DNA of 64,000 nt from DATBLE01 sp963734065 (GCA_963734065.1 CAVTFN010000004.1:1-64000); one strand, 5' to 3'; shown: positions 8,579-17,501, numbered from the stretch's first letter. Notes: generated by a model from the letters alone, not told the origin. Numbers and translations are program-made.

Positions 8579-9052
8579 TTACGTCGAAGGCGACAGGACG
8601 GCATCGAGCCGCTCGAGGCTCTCGGCCGGCCACAGCTGATGCCGGTCGTAGTAGATCTCGACCGCCGTCTGCGACTCCGGGATCGCGACCCAGGCCACCT
8701 TCGACTTCGTGAAGATGTGGACGTCGGGTTCGAGCTCTCTCGGCTCGTCGAGCGTGCCGCCGCGAACGAACAGCACCTCGGGGCGGCCGTAGTCGCTGTA
8801 GACGGCCACCTGGCACTCCGGGCAGCGGTAGACCTTCTGCGCGCTGCCGTCGTCACGCGGCACATCGACGGGCTGCGGCTCCCCGGCGACCAGCTCGACC
8901 CGGTCTGCCTCGATCATCAGGTTGATCACGAAGGCGCTCCCCGTCTGGCGCTGGCAGTTCAGGCAGTGGCAGCAATGCGTGAAGAGCGGGCCCGAGGCCA
9001 GCCGGTAGCGAACCGCTCCGCAGGCGCAGCCACCCTCCAACGCGGCGCTCAT
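8579..9052 (-). CDS. GFA-family zinc protein
   Basis: The 157-residue protein has the GFA (CENP-V-like) pattern of zinc-binding cysteines: GGCACGAVRY, then HCCHCLNCQRQTGSAF and CPECQVAVY. The family name comes from an enzyme that accelerates S-hydroxymethylglutathione formation, but most members in organisms without glutathione have no assigned role. All expected metal ligands are present. Function is therefore left open. Confidence 0.8.
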   Translation of the reverse strand: MSAALEGGCACGAVRYRLASGPLFTHCCHCLNCQRQTGSAFVINLMIEADRVELVAGEPQPVDVPRDDGSAQKVYRCPECQVAVYSDYGRPEVLFVRGGTLDEPRELEPDVHIFTKSKVAWVAIPESQTAVEIYYDRHQLWPAESLERLDAVLSPST

Positions 9053-9132
9053 GCCCGGACACTACCGGCCGGGTTGCAGGTGACTCGGCCCCGGGGCCTT
9101 CGGCGACCGGGCGAGCGGTGAAACCCGAGCGC

Positions 9133-9324
9133 CTACGCGGCTTTCGCGGCCGAGTCGGCCAGCGACGAGCAGAGGGCGCGGGCGAAGTCGGCGCCCAGCT
9201 CGCGCTCCAGGCGCTCCTGCGCGGGCACGCGGTCCCGGGCCATCGCCCGGTGGAAGACCGCGAGGTCGTGCAGGAGCCGGAGATCTCTCGCGTAGAAGTC
9301 GGTGTCTTTCGTGCGGCGCGGCAT
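9133..9324 (-). CDS. Small charged hypothetical protein, 63 aa
   Basis: An ATG frame beginning MPRRTKDTDFYARDLRLLHD and ending SLADSAAKAA. It reads as one or two amphipathic helices, with no signal peptide or metal motif. The frame is open on the coding-like phase of its strand between two well-supported genes, and the 59 bases before the next gene allow a start. I recognise no family. Confidence 0.45.
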   Translation of the reverse strand: MPRRTKDTDFYARDLRLLHDLAVFHRAMARDRVPAQERLERELGADFARALCSSLADSAAKAA

Positions 9325-9383
9325 GACGCCTCTTTCGAATCGCGCGTCGAAACTCCTCCATGGCCCTGTGCGGCGCGGGAACA

Positions 9384-9809
9384 ATGTCTGTCGTGAGGGG
9401 AACGCTCGTGGCCGTCGTCGTCGCGACCGGCGTCCTGGCGGGCTGCGGCGGCTCGTCTCGACACGCGGACAACGGCACCGTCTCGGTCGGCGCCTACGGC
9501 GTCTTCCCGGCGAGGACCGCCACGACGGCGGTCGCGTCCGCCGCCGTCTGCCGGACGGACGCGCAGACGCTCGTCGGCGACGCACAGGGCTTCCTGGCCC
9601 ATTTCGGCCGCGCGGGCCCCTATCCCGCCGACCTCAACTACGTGATCGTCCGCGACGATCTCGCCCGCTTCCGCAGCCACGGCTGCGCGCCTGCCGTGCT
9701 CGGCCGCGCGCTCTCGACCGGGCTGACGCCCGCGCAGAGAAGCGCCCTCGTCACGAACCTGCCGAGCAGCATGGCGCAAGCCCTGCGCACCGCCCTCGCG
9801 GACGCCTAG
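9384..9809 (+). CDS. Putative lipoprotein
   Basis: A 141-residue protein beginning MSVVRGTLVAVVVATGVLAGCGG. The hydrophobic run followed by LAGC is a lipoprotein signal with the acylated Cys at about residue 21. The mature part has two further Cys (VCRTDAQTL and HGCAPAVLG) that may form a disulfide, and is largely helical. An ATG at 9360 in frame is less likely because the signal would be preceded by a non-basic stretch. No family recognised. Confidence 0.6.
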   Translation: MSVVRGTLVAVVVATGVLAGCGGSSRHADNGTVSVGAYGVFPARTATTAVASAAVCRTDAQTLVGDAQGFLAHFGRAGPYPADLNYVIVRDDLARFRSHGCAPAVLGRALSTGLTPAQRSALVTNLPSSMAQALRTALADA

Positions 9810-9846
9810 ATCCGCGGCCGGCGCCCAAAGCCTCTGTAGCACCGTG

Positions 9847-10788
9847 CTATTCGGCAGCGTCACGCCGCCGGCGATGGCTCGCGCGCATCGCCGCGCGGAT
9901 GTCGGCGAGCGGGCCGAGATGGCGAAGCTTGTCGGGGTTGATGATCGCAGCGCACGTCCTGGACGACGCCGTCGGCGATGTCGATCGTCATCACGTGGAT
10001 CAGCCGGCCGCCGGCGTCGAGGAACATCGACGCCCGGCTGGCCGTTGATCTCGGCGCGGCGGATCGTGCCGCCGCGCTCGCGCGAGTGGCGGCCGAGGCC
10101 GAGCATCAGCCGCGCGACCTTGTCGCGGCCGAAGATCGGGTTGCGCCACGACGGGCTGGTGCCGCCGCCGTCGCCGTAGCACGACGACGTCGGCGGCGAG
10201 CAGCTCGACCAGGCCGTCCATGTCGCCGTCCTCGACGGCGTCGAAGAAGCGGGTCGGCGAGCCGCTCGCGCTCGCGCCGCGACGCCTCGAACCGGGGCTT
10301 GTGCTCGTCGACGTGCCGCCGTGCGCGCACGGCGAGCTGGCGGCAGTTGTCCTCGCTCTTGCCGACGATGGCCGCGACCTCGTCGTAGCCGTAGTCGAAG
10401 ACGTCGTGCAGCAGGAAGACCGCGCGCTCGACCGGTGAGAGCCGCTCGAGCAGGAGCAGGAACGCCATCGAGAGCGAGTCGGCGTCCTCCGCGTGCTGTG
10501 ACCGCGTCGGGCGCGTTCGTGTCGGTGAGCAGCGGCTCGGGCAGCCACTCGCCGATGTAGCTCTCCTTGCGGACGCGCGCCGAGCGGAGGTGGTCGATCG
10601 ACGAGCCGCGTCGTCACCGCGGAGAGATAGGCCTTCGGCGACTCGATCTCCGCGCCCTGCTCGACCAGCGCGCGCTGATAGCGCAGGAACGCGTCCTGGA
10701 CGACGTCCTCCGCCTCCGCGACGCTGCCCAGCATCCGGTAGGAGATCGAGAACAGCAGCGGGCGCAGATCCTCGAAGGTCTCGGTCAT
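9847..10788 (-). CDS. SigJ-type sigma factor with SnoaL-like C-domain, frameshifted
   Basis: Reading through several one-base shifts gives about 312 residues: sigma region 2 (FSISYRMLGSVAEAEDVVQD), then IDHLRSARVRKESYIGEW, region 4 (LSPVERAVFLLHDVFDYGYD followed by VAAIVGKSEDNCRQL), and a SnoaL/NTF2-like domain (FFDAVEDGDMDGLVELLAAD, later MFLDAGGRLIHVMTIDIADG) ending IINPDKLRHLGPLADI. That order is the SigJ subgroup. One break, at 10596-10599, is repaired by deleting the G of GATC; others lie near 10255 and 10500. It starts 60 bases after the epimerase stop on the same strand, so the two may be co-transcribed. Confidence 0.8.
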
Positions 10789-10847
10789 GTCGGCCCCAGA
10801 GCTCGACACCTTCGTGTTCACCGTTCCCAAAAAGTCATCCGTGACAC

Positions 10848-11812
10848 CTAGGCGGCCGATCGCAGGGGCCGGTCGACGAACCCGTCCCGGAAACCCTCGA
10901 CGCCAGCTCGGCCACACGGGGCCGAAGCCGAGCTCGCGCTTCGCCTTCGCGTTCGACGAGCCGCGGATCCGGGTCATCATCGCCACCCCGACGTCGCCGA
11001 TCGCGAACCGCGCGAGCCAGGCCGGCACGTGGCGAGGCGGCCGGGCGCCGAGGAACGTCGCGCCAGGTAGGGCAGCCACTCCGCGACCGCGACGGGTTCG
11101 TCGTCGACCACGTTGTAGACGCCGCGGTGCGCCTCCCTCGACGGCGAGAACCGTCGCGGAGGCTGCGTCATCGGCGTGGACGAACGACCAGATGCCGGCG
11201 CCGTCGCCGACCAGCGGCAGCTTGCGCTCGCGGATCAGCTGCGCGTACTCGTTCGCCATCGAGGTGCCGGGGCCGTAGAGGCTGCCGTACCGGAGCACCA
11301 GCCCCACCGGTGCCGCCGCGAGCGACGGCCCGCTCCAGGTAGCGGATCGCCTCGAGCGACTCGCGCTGGTGAGCGGGCGGGTTCGGCTCGAGCGGGTCGT
11401 CCTCCGACTTCACCGGAGCGCCGCTCCGCTCGTTCGGCCAGCCCGTGAAGCTCTGGGCGACGAATCGACGGACGCCGACCGCGTCGGAGGCGGCGAGCAG
11501 GTTGTCGGTCCCCCGCGTGCGCAGCTCGTTCGTCGTGGCGAACCCGCGGTCGAAGTGCTTGCAGGTCGCCGAACCCGGCGAGCGCGGTCATCTGGTGGAC
11601 GACCACCTCCGGCTCGGCGCGCGCCACCGCCTCGCCGACCGAGGCCGGCGTCGAGGCCGTCCATCACCGCCGGCGTCGCCCCGAGCGCGCGCATGTCGTC
11701 GTTCTTGGCCGCGTCCCGCGTGGTCGCCACGACCTCGATGGCCGCGCTCGACCAGCTGCGGCACCAGCCGACGACCGATCACCCCGCCTGCACCCGCAAC
11801 GAAGACCCGCAT
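10848..11812 (-). CDS. NAD-dependent epimerase/dehydratase (SDR), frameshifted
   Basis: About 320 residues when read across breaks near 11770, 11660, 11570, 11310, 11160 and 10900. The N-terminus MRVFVAGAGGVIGRRLVPQL is a Rossmann dinucleotide fold, followed by ALGATPAVMDGLDAASV and LVLRYGSLYGPGTSM, then the C-terminal RELGFGPVWPSW. The preferred start follows AAAGGAG. It resembles atypical SDRs that act on sugars or small carbonyl compounds; the substrate cannot be read. It is divergent from the MFS/NDH pair and upstream of the SigJ gene. Confidence 0.75.
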
Positions 11813-11863
11813 GGAAGCTCCTTTCCTGGCTGTCGCTCCCAAGACGATCCGCGCGGCTCGTCT

Positions 11864-11885
11864 GTGACAGGCGCCGGCCTGTCAC
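11864..11885. promoter_or_regulatory. Inverted repeat, candidate operator in divergent intergene
   Basis: Two perfect 8-base arms, GTGACAGG (11864-11871) and CCTGTCAC (11878-11885), separated by six bases. It lies between the divergent starts of the epimerase (11812) and the MFS pump (11942), the usual place for a dimeric repressor site. No cognate regulator is encoded beside it. Confidence 0.45.
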
Positions 11886-11941
11886 GGGCCTGCGCCGTTC
11901 TTCGTCGTTAGTGGAGACGACGTTTCGAGAGGAGGAGACGG

Positions 11942-13552
11942 ATGCAAACCTTCGACGACAACCCTCCGAGCCGGATCGGGAGCGCCGGGGCCGCGCGGAA
12001 CCGCAGGTGGTGGACGCTCGCCGCCGTGTGCACCGGCGTGTTCATGCTCCTGCTCGACATCACGATCGTGAACGTCGCGCTGCCCGACATCGAGCAGCAC
12101 GTTCGGCGCGTCGCTGTCCGACCTGCAGTGGGTGATCAGCGCGTACGCGCTGACGCTCGCCGCGTTCCTGCTCACCGCCGGCTCGCTCGCCGACCTGTAC
12201 GGCAGGCGGCTGCTCTTCGCGAGCGGGATCGTGATCTTCACCGTCGGCTCGCTCTTCTGCGGCGTCGCGACCGGCTCGACCTTCCTCGCGGTCGCGCGCG
12301 GCGGCCAGGGCGTCGGCGGAGCGATCATGTTCGCGACGTCGCTGGCGCTGCTCGCCCAGGCGTTCCAGGGCCGGGACCGCGGGATCGCGCTCGGGCTCTT
12401 CGGCGCGATCACGGGCATCGCGGTCGCGATCGGCCCGGTGCTCGGCGGCGCGATCACGACCGGCCTCTCCTGGCGCTGGATCTTCTACGTCAACGTCCCG
12501 ATCGGGATCGTCGCGCTCGCGATCACGCTGCTGCGCGTCGACGAGTCGCGGAACCCGGACGCCAGGCGGCCCGACTGGGCGGGCTTCGTCACCTTCAGCG
12601 CCGGCGCTCGCGGGGCTCGTGTACGGCCTGATCGAGAGCCAGCGCGACGGCTGGGGCTCGGCGACGGTGGTCGGGTCGCTCGCGGCGAGCGCCGCGCTGC
12701 TCGCGGTCTTCCTCGTCGCTCGAGCGCGTCCAGTCCGAGCCGATGCTCGACCTCGGCTTGCTGCGCGTGCCGACCTTCGGCGGAGGCCTCGCGGCGGCCT
12801 GGGCGATCTCGGCCGCGCTGTTCGCGATGTTCACCTACCTGACCGTCTACCTGCAGAACAGCCTCGGCCTCTCGGCGGTCGCGACCGGCGTGCGCTTCCT
12901 GCCGCTGACGGTCGCGATCTTCGTCACCGCCGGCATCGCCGGCCGGCTCACCTCGCGCGTCCCGCGGCGGCTGCTGATCGCGCCGGGCTTCCTGCTGATC
13001 GGCGCCGGGCTCCTGCTCATGCGCGGCCTGACGCCGAGCTCCGGCTGGACGCACCTGCTCGCCGGGATGATCGTCTGCGGGATCGGCGGCGGGCTCGTCA
13101 GCACGCCGCTTGATCTCGACCGCCGTCGGCGTCGTCGAGCCGGCCCGGGCCGGGATGGCCTCCGGGATCAACTCGACCCTGCGCCAGGTCGGGTATCGCG
13201 ACCGGCGTGGCGGCGCTCGGCACGATCCTCGTCTCGCACGTGCACTGCGTCGGTGCTCGACCGGCCTGCAGCGGCACGCCGCTCGCGGGACACGCGCACG
13301 CGCTCGCGCACGCGATCTCGACCGGCGGCGGCGCCGACGCGATCGCCTCGACGCCGCCGCCGCTCCGCGGGCTGGTGGCGCGCGACCGCCCGGTCTGCCC
13401 TCGTACAGGGGCTGAACACGATCATGCTGATCAGCGCCGTCGTCGCCTTCGCCGCCGCCGTCGCCTCCTTCGTCCTGATCCGCGAGCGCGACTTCGTGAC
13501 GCTCGACGAGGGCGAGACGACGGAGGAGCTCGAGCTGGCGGTGGCGGCATGA
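11942..13552 (+). CDS. DHA2-type (EmrB/QacA) MFS efflux pump, frameshifted
   Basis: Read through shifts near 12105, 12605, 12725, 13112, 13193, 13250 and 13395 this is about 535 residues with 14 helices. It shows the DHA2 opening LLLDITIVNVALPDI, motif A as GSLADLYGRRLLFASG, and the antiporter motif C region LGLFGAITGIAVAIGPVLGG. Substrates of this group are diverse hydrophobic drugs. Start ATG 11942 follows GAGAGGAGGAG, a strong ribosome site. Its TGA overlaps the ATG of the next gene (ATGA at 13549-13552), so the two are translationally coupled. Confidence 0.85.
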
Positions 13553-14972
13553 GCGGGACAGCGACCCACCGGGTGGTGGTCGTCGGCGGCGGCTTCGCCG
13601 GTCTCCAGGCCGTCCGCGGCCTGCGGCGCGCGCCGGTCGAGGTGACGCTCGTCGACCGGCAGAACTACACGCTCTTCCAGCCGCTCGTCTACCAGGTCGC
13701 GACCGGCGCCCTGTCGCCGGCGGAGATCGCGATGCCGCTGCGCGCGGATCCTCAGGCGGCAGCGGAACGCGCGGGTCGTGCTGGCCGAGGTGACCGGCTT
13801 CGACCTCGAGCGGCGGGAGGTGGTCCTCGACGGCCTGCCGAACGGCGACGGGCCGGCGCGCCTCGGCTACGACACGCTCGATCGTCGCCGGCGGGTCGCG
13901 CTACTCGTACTTCGGCCACGACGAGTGGCGGGAGCACGCGCCGGAGCTGAAGTCGCTGGCCGGCGCACTCGACATCCGCAGTCGGATCCTCGCCGCCTTC
14001 GAGGCGGCCGAGCTCGAGCCCGACCCGGACCGCCGGCGGAGCTGGCTGACCTTCGTCGTCGTCGGCGGCGGACCGACCGGGGTCGAGATGGCGGGGCAGA
14101 TCGCCGAGCTCGCCCGCGACGCGCTGCGCCGCGACTTCCGCGCGATCGACACGACGACGGCGCGCGTGCTGCTCGTCGAGGCGGGCGACCGCATCCTCGC
14201 CGCGCTTCCCGCCGTCGCTCTCGCGCAAGGCGGCGCACGCGCTCGAGGAGCTCGGCGTCACCCCGCTCGCCGGCCACACCGTCGTCGGCGTCGACGAGCG
14301 GGTCGGTCGCGATCCAGGGCCCGGGCGGCGAGGTCGAGCACGTCGCCGCACGCACCGCGATCTGGGCCGCCGGCGTCACCGCCTCCGACGCTCGCGGCGA
14401 AGCTCGCCGGCGCGGCCGGCGCTCGAGGTCGACCGCGCCGGGCGGGTCACGGTCGGGCCCGACCTGACCCTGCCCGGGCACCCGGAGGTGCTCGCGCTCG
14501 GCGACATGGTGCGGGTGCAGGCGCCGCGACGGGGCGGTCGTCGCCACTGCCCGGCCTGGCTCCGGTCGCGATGCAACAGGGCCGCTACGCGGCGCGCGCG
14601 ATCCGCGACGCGGCTCGAAGGCGAGGCACCCGGGCCGTTCCGCTACGTCGACAAGGGCAACCTGGCCACGATCGGCCGCTCGAAGGCCGTCGCCGACCTG
14701 AAGGGCCTGCACGCTGGCCGGCTTCGTCGCCTGGGCGCTCTGGCTCGCTCGTCCACCTCGTCTACCTGATCGGCTTCCAGAACCGGCTGCTCGTCGTCCT
14801 CCGCTGGACGATCAGCTTCGTCACCCGCGGGCGCGGGGCCCGCCTGATCGTGGAGCGCACCGAAGCCGGCCAGACCGGCGCCGCAGGGCCGGGCGGCCCT
14901 CCCGCAGCGGCCACCGCCGGCCGGCGCGGCACCGATCACGTCGTCGGGGGAGGTCGGGCCGCAGGACGATAA
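13549..14972 (+). CDS. NDH-2-like NAD(P)H:quinone flavoprotein, frameshifted
   Basis: The N-terminus HRVVVVGGGFAGLQAVRGL is the FAD-binding fold; QNYTLFQPLVYQVATGALSP is typical of type II NADH dehydrogenases; the second nucleotide fold is FVVVGGGPTGVEMAGQIAEL; and GPFRYVDKGNLATIGR belongs to the conserved C-terminal part. A hydrophobic segment (VHLVYLIGFQNRLLVVLRW) anchors it to the membrane. Breaks occur near 13747, 13880, 14215, 14300, 14388 and 14711; the first two are at GATC. NDH-2 enzymes pass electrons from NADH to quinone without pumping protons. The ATGA coupling to an MFS pump is notable. Confidence 0.85.
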
Positions 14973-14979
14973 TGCGCCG

Positions 14980-15513
14980 ATGGCGCTGCCGGCTTCCGAG
15001 ACGCGACAGGCTCGACTGCCGCGATTCGGAGCATGGCTCCTCGACGTGACGACGGCGAATGCCGGCGGCGCGGTCTACGGCGCGGTGATGATCGCCGTCC
15101 TGCTCGCCGCCGAGGATGCCCTCCACGAGGGCTACCCGGCGACGATCGAGGCCGCCGCGATCGTGCTGGCGGTCTACTGGCTCACGAACCTCTACGCGCA
15201 CGCACTCGGCGCTCGCCTGCAGCGGCGCGAGCCGCTGAACCTGAAGCTCCTGTGGCACAGCTGCCTCCACGAGTTGCCGATCCTCGAAGGCGCTCTCGTC
15301 CCCGTGGTCGTGCTGCTCGTCGCGTGGGCGGCCGGTCTCGCGGTTTCGAGCGGGGCGAGTATTGCGTTGTGGACCGCAGCCGGGACGATCGTGGCGCTCG
15401 AGGCAGCCGCCGGGTGGCGTGCACGGCAGGGGCCGCGCGACTTCTGGCTCCAGATCGCGCTCGGCACGGTCATCGGGCTGGCGCTCGTCGGCCTGAAACT
15501 GGTGCTCCACTGA
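14980..15513 (+). CDS. Membrane hypothetical protein, 177 aa
   Basis: The protein has four or five hydrophobic segments (YGAVMIAVLLAAEDAL, EAAAIVLAVYWLTNLYAHAL, ALVPVVVLLVAWAAGLAV and a C-terminal TVIGLALVGLKLVL), with conserved-looking His at LWHSCLHELPILEG. It reads cleanly, in contrast to the two preceding genes. It begins seven bases after the NDH-2 stop and may end that operon. I recognise no family. Confidence 0.6.
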   Translation: MALPASETRQARLPRFGAWLLDVTTANAGGAVYGAVMIAVLLAAEDALHEGYPATIEAAAIVLAVYWLTNLYAHALGARLQRREPLNLKLLWHSCLHELPILEGALVPVVVLLVAWAAGLAVSSGASIALWTAAGTIVALEAAAGWRARQGPRDFWLQIALGTVIGLALVGLKLVLH

Positions 15514-15564
15514 GAGCGCCTCGTGGTCGGTTTCCCGAATCGCCCCTGCGGGCACCGCCGAACC

Positions 15565-15909
15565 ATGGAGAACACGCCTGCACCGCAGATCGCATTCGTC
15601 TCGGGCGACGAGCCCGAGGCGGAGATCGCAGTCCACGTCAACTTCGGAGTCTTCACGGGTCGCGAGGCGACGCTCGCCGAGATCGACCGGCTCGCCGCCT
15701 GGCTTCTCGATCGCGTCTCTCATGTGACGATCGTCTCCGAGGTTCGACACGAGATCGACCGGCACTCGGAGGCAGCCGTCCATCAGGTGCGGATCGAGGT
15801 GCCGCCGAGCAACACCGTCGCGCCGGAGGAGCTGGAGGGCTGGCTGGTCGACCAGGCGGAGCGCTGGGCTCGGCAGTGCGTGGCCGAGCGGAGCACCGCC
15901 CCGGTCTAG
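15565..15909 (+). CDS. Hypothetical soluble protein, 114 aa
   Basis: Starting at ATG 15565 (MENTPAPQIAFVSGDEPEAE) it is acidic, without membrane segments or Cys-rich motifs. Middle residues DRLAAWLLDRVSHVTIVSEV and the end WLVDQAERWARQCVAERS look like an alpha/beta fold. A GTG at 15523 in frame could extend it by 14 residues but makes a basic, poorly fitting leader. No family recognised. It ends ten bases from the convergent STAS gene. Confidence 0.5.
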   Translation: MENTPAPQIAFVSGDEPEAEIAVHVNFGVFTGREATLAEIDRLAAWLLDRVSHVTIVSEVRHEIDRHSEAAVHQVRIEVPPSNTVAPEELEGWLVDQAERWARQCVAERSTAPV

Positions 15910-15918
15910 GCCGAGCGT

Positions 15919-16338
15919 CTAGCTCTGCGGGGACGCAAGCGGAGCCGACGGCGGCTCGGCCAGCGCTTCCGGCAACGTGTCGTAGATCGTGAACGCGCGG
16001 TCGAGCAGCGTGATCGACAGGATCCGGCGGATGTTGAGATCCGCACAGACGAGGACGAGCTCCCCGCCGATCAGACGGAGTCGCTTGACGGCACCGAGCA
16101 GGACGCCGAGCGTGGTCGAGTCGACGAAGGTGGCGCCGCTCAGGTCGACGACGATCCGGGTCGGGCCCTCGGCGACCAGCCGGAGCAGGGCGGCCTTCAG
16201 CTCGGGCGCGGTGTAGAGATCGACTTCGCCGGTGAGCGCGACGACGAACGTGCCGTCGCCGATCTCCTGGGTGACCAGGTCGAAGTCGACCTCGCGCGGC
16301 TCGTCCGTGCCGTACGTCACTGTCGAGTCAGTGGACAA
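15919..16338 (-). CDS. STAS-domain anti-anti-sigma factor
   Basis: A 139-residue STAS protein: VVALTGEVDLYTAPELKAAL, then VDLSGATFVDSTTLGVLLGA. The DST motif matches the site at which RsbV/SpoIIAA proteins are phosphorylated by their kinase. Unphosphorylated antagonists bind the anti-sigma kinase and free the sigma factor. It overlaps the preceding DUF6458 gene by 11 bases on the same strand, so both are expected from the SigB-like promoter at 16561-16586. It is a close paralogue of the STAS protein at 21606. Confidence 0.9.
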   Translation of the reverse strand: MSTDSTVTYGTDEPREVDFDLVTQEIGDGTFVVALTGEVDLYTAPELKAALLRLVAEGPTRIVVDLSGATFVDSTTLGVLLGAVKRLRLIGGELVLVCADLNIRRILSITLLDRAFTIYDTLPEALAEPPSAPLASPQS

Positions 16339-16549
16339 TCGTCGTGGTGTCGCGTCCTTCGGTCCGGCGAGGGCCGCCGAAACCGCCCCAGCTCGACCAG
16401 AAGACGAGGGAAACGACGAAGCCGACGATCCCGATCACGAGCAGGATGACGCCCGCCGTGTGGATGTTGAAGCCCGACGTCGTGGCGTCGACTGCCCAGA
16501 TGAGAATTGCGCCGGCTGCGGCGAGCAGCAGTGAGACGGTAATACCCAT
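16328..16549 (-). CDS. DUF6458-type small membrane protein
   Basis: 73 residues with two membrane helices (MGITVSLLLAAAGAILIWAV and AGVILLVIGIVGFVVSLVFW) ending in a basic tail. The pattern of helix, VDATTSGFNIHTAG loop and helix ending in FWSSW fits the DUF6458 family of actinobacterial membrane proteins, function unknown. It is preceded by a good SigB/SigF-type promoter match and is probably the first gene of a two-gene stress operon with the STAS protein. Confidence 0.75.
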   Translation of the reverse strand: MGITVSLLLAAAGAILIWAVDATTSGFNIHTAGVILLVIGIVGFVVSLVFWSSWGGFGGPRRTEGRDTTTIVH

Positions 16550-16560
16550 GGCACGCTGGG

Positions 16561-16586
16561 TACCCCCTCGCCGCGGCCGCCAAACC
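16561..16586 (-). promoter_or_regulatory. SigB/SigF-type promoter for DUF6458-STAS operon
   Basis: On the minus strand GGTTT (16586-16582) is followed after 16 bases by GGGTA (16565-16561), close to the GTTT...GGGTA consensus of actinobacterial stress sigma factors. The -10 lies 11 bases before the ATG of the DUF6458 gene, giving a very short leader. Confidence 0.6.
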
Positions 16587-16588
16587 GG

Positions 16589-16834
16589 TCAGTCCCGGCT
16601 GAGCAGCGATTTCGTGGCCTTTGCCAGCCCGATCACGACGACGACGACGGCGCCGACCGCGACGATCGCCTTGCGTTTCCCCGAGCCCTTTTTCTCGGCG
16701 CGGGCGTAGGCGCGCTCCGTCATCCGCGCGAGGACGATCGCGTCGGCCGCCAGCTGCATCGCCTGTTTGCGCAGGTCCTTGTCGGTGAGCGTCTTGACGA
16801 CGAGCGAGCTCCTGGGTGGCTTGTTGCTCTCCAT
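16589..16834 (-). CDS. Small membrane-anchored protein, 81 aa
   Basis: A soluble, helical N-terminal half (TLTDKDLRKQAMQLAADAIV, then ARMTERAYARAEKK) precedes one membrane helix (KAIVAVGAVVVVVIGLAKA) near the C-terminus. Tail-anchored topology is likely. I recognise no family. It lies inside the stress cluster, upstream of the SigB-like promoter of the next gene on its strand, so it may be co-regulated, but no promoter motif was found directly before it. Confidence 0.55.
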   Translation of the reverse strand: MESNKPPRSSLVVKTLTDKDLRKQAMQLAADAIVLARMTERAYARAEKKGSGKRKAIVAVGAVVVVVIGLAKATKSLLSRD

Positions 16835-16922
16835 CGCCGCACCTTAACTCGCCCAGCTCACACCGGGTCGCCGGGCTGTGCACATCCGCCGGCTGCTCCA
16901 TCGAGCGGCAATTCATCACGAT

Positions 16923-16947
16923 GTTTCTGTGCCGAACCCGCGGGTAA
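16923..16947 (+). promoter_or_regulatory. SigB/SigF-type promoter for small membrane protein gene
   Basis: GTTT (16923-16926), a 15-base spacer and GGGTAA (16942-16947) match the stress sigma consensus closely. Between the -10 and the ATG at 16982 lies a full-length Shine-Dalgarno, AAGGAGGTGA (16965-16974). Confidence 0.65.
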
Positions 16948-16981
16948 TTCGCCGGAGCAATTTCAAGGAGGTGAATCCCTG

Positions 16982-17143
16982 ATGCTCATCCTGGTCTTGC
17001 TTGCGCTTCTGGCCATCATCGCGTTCGGAGTCGGCTTCACGGTGCACTGGCTGTTCATCGTCGCGGTCGTCCTTGCGGTGATCTGGCTGATCTCCCTGCT
17101 GGCCGGCGGAATCGGCGGCCGCTCCCGCGGAGCGTGGTGGTAG
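16982..17143 (+). CDS. Very hydrophobic 53-aa membrane protein (Lmo0937/DUF5670-like)
   Basis: The peptide has two membrane helices: MLILVLLALLAIIAFGVGF and then VHWLFIVAVVLAVIWLISLL, with a Gly/Arg tail ending RGAWW. This is the layout of the small 'hydrophobic protein' group (Lmo0937/DUF5670), commonly part of stress regulons. The ribosome site AAGGAGGTGA is a perfect complement to 16S rRNA and lies seven bases before the ATG. A SigB-like promoter precedes it. It was found by reading the sequence directly, being too short for the usual ORF length cut. Confidence 0.75.
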   Translation: MLILVLLALLAIIAFGVGFTVHWLFIVAVVLAVIWLISLLAGGIGGRSRGAWW

Positions 17144-17145
17144 CG

Positions 17146-17497
17146 ATGCCGCCGCGTGGGGTCGAGAAGGGAACGAAACGGGCGCGTCAGTACGCAGCAC
17201 ATCAAGAAGAGCGAGCTGCGGAGCGGTGCCTCTGAAGCGCGCGCCGAGGAGATCGCAGCCCGCACCGTCAACAAGGAGCGCGCCCGTTCGGGCGAGGCAC
17301 GAAGCAGCTCGCGGCTGTCGCGCGCGGACCTCTCGTCGGGACGCCGGGGAGGTCTGCGTTCCGGCACGAAGCGACCGAAGGGCCGCACCTACAAGCAGCT
17401 GTACGAGGAGGCGCGGCACCTCGGCGTCCCCGGCCGGTCGAACATGAACAAGACCCAGCTGCAGCGGGCCGTCGACCGGAGGAAGTCGAGTCGTTGA
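17146..17497 (+). CDS. Plasmid-stabilisation/ChaB-like protein with Rho-N-type tail, frameshifted
   Basis: Beginning at ATG 17146 (MPPRGVEKGTKRARQY) the frame breaks near 17195 and continues as HIKKSELRSGASEARAEEIA followed by ARTVNKERARSG. Removing one base between TAC and CAC restores it. The first half is the basic 'plasmid stabilization protein' type common in actinobacteria; the second (YKQLYEEARHLGVPGRSNM, then NKTQLQRAV) is a Rho N-terminal/SAP-like fold that can bind nucleic acid. It starts two bases after the hydrophobic protein stop, so it likely shares its SigB-type promoter. The DNA-related function is inferred. Confidence 0.7.
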
Positions 17498-17501
17498 GCG
17501 G

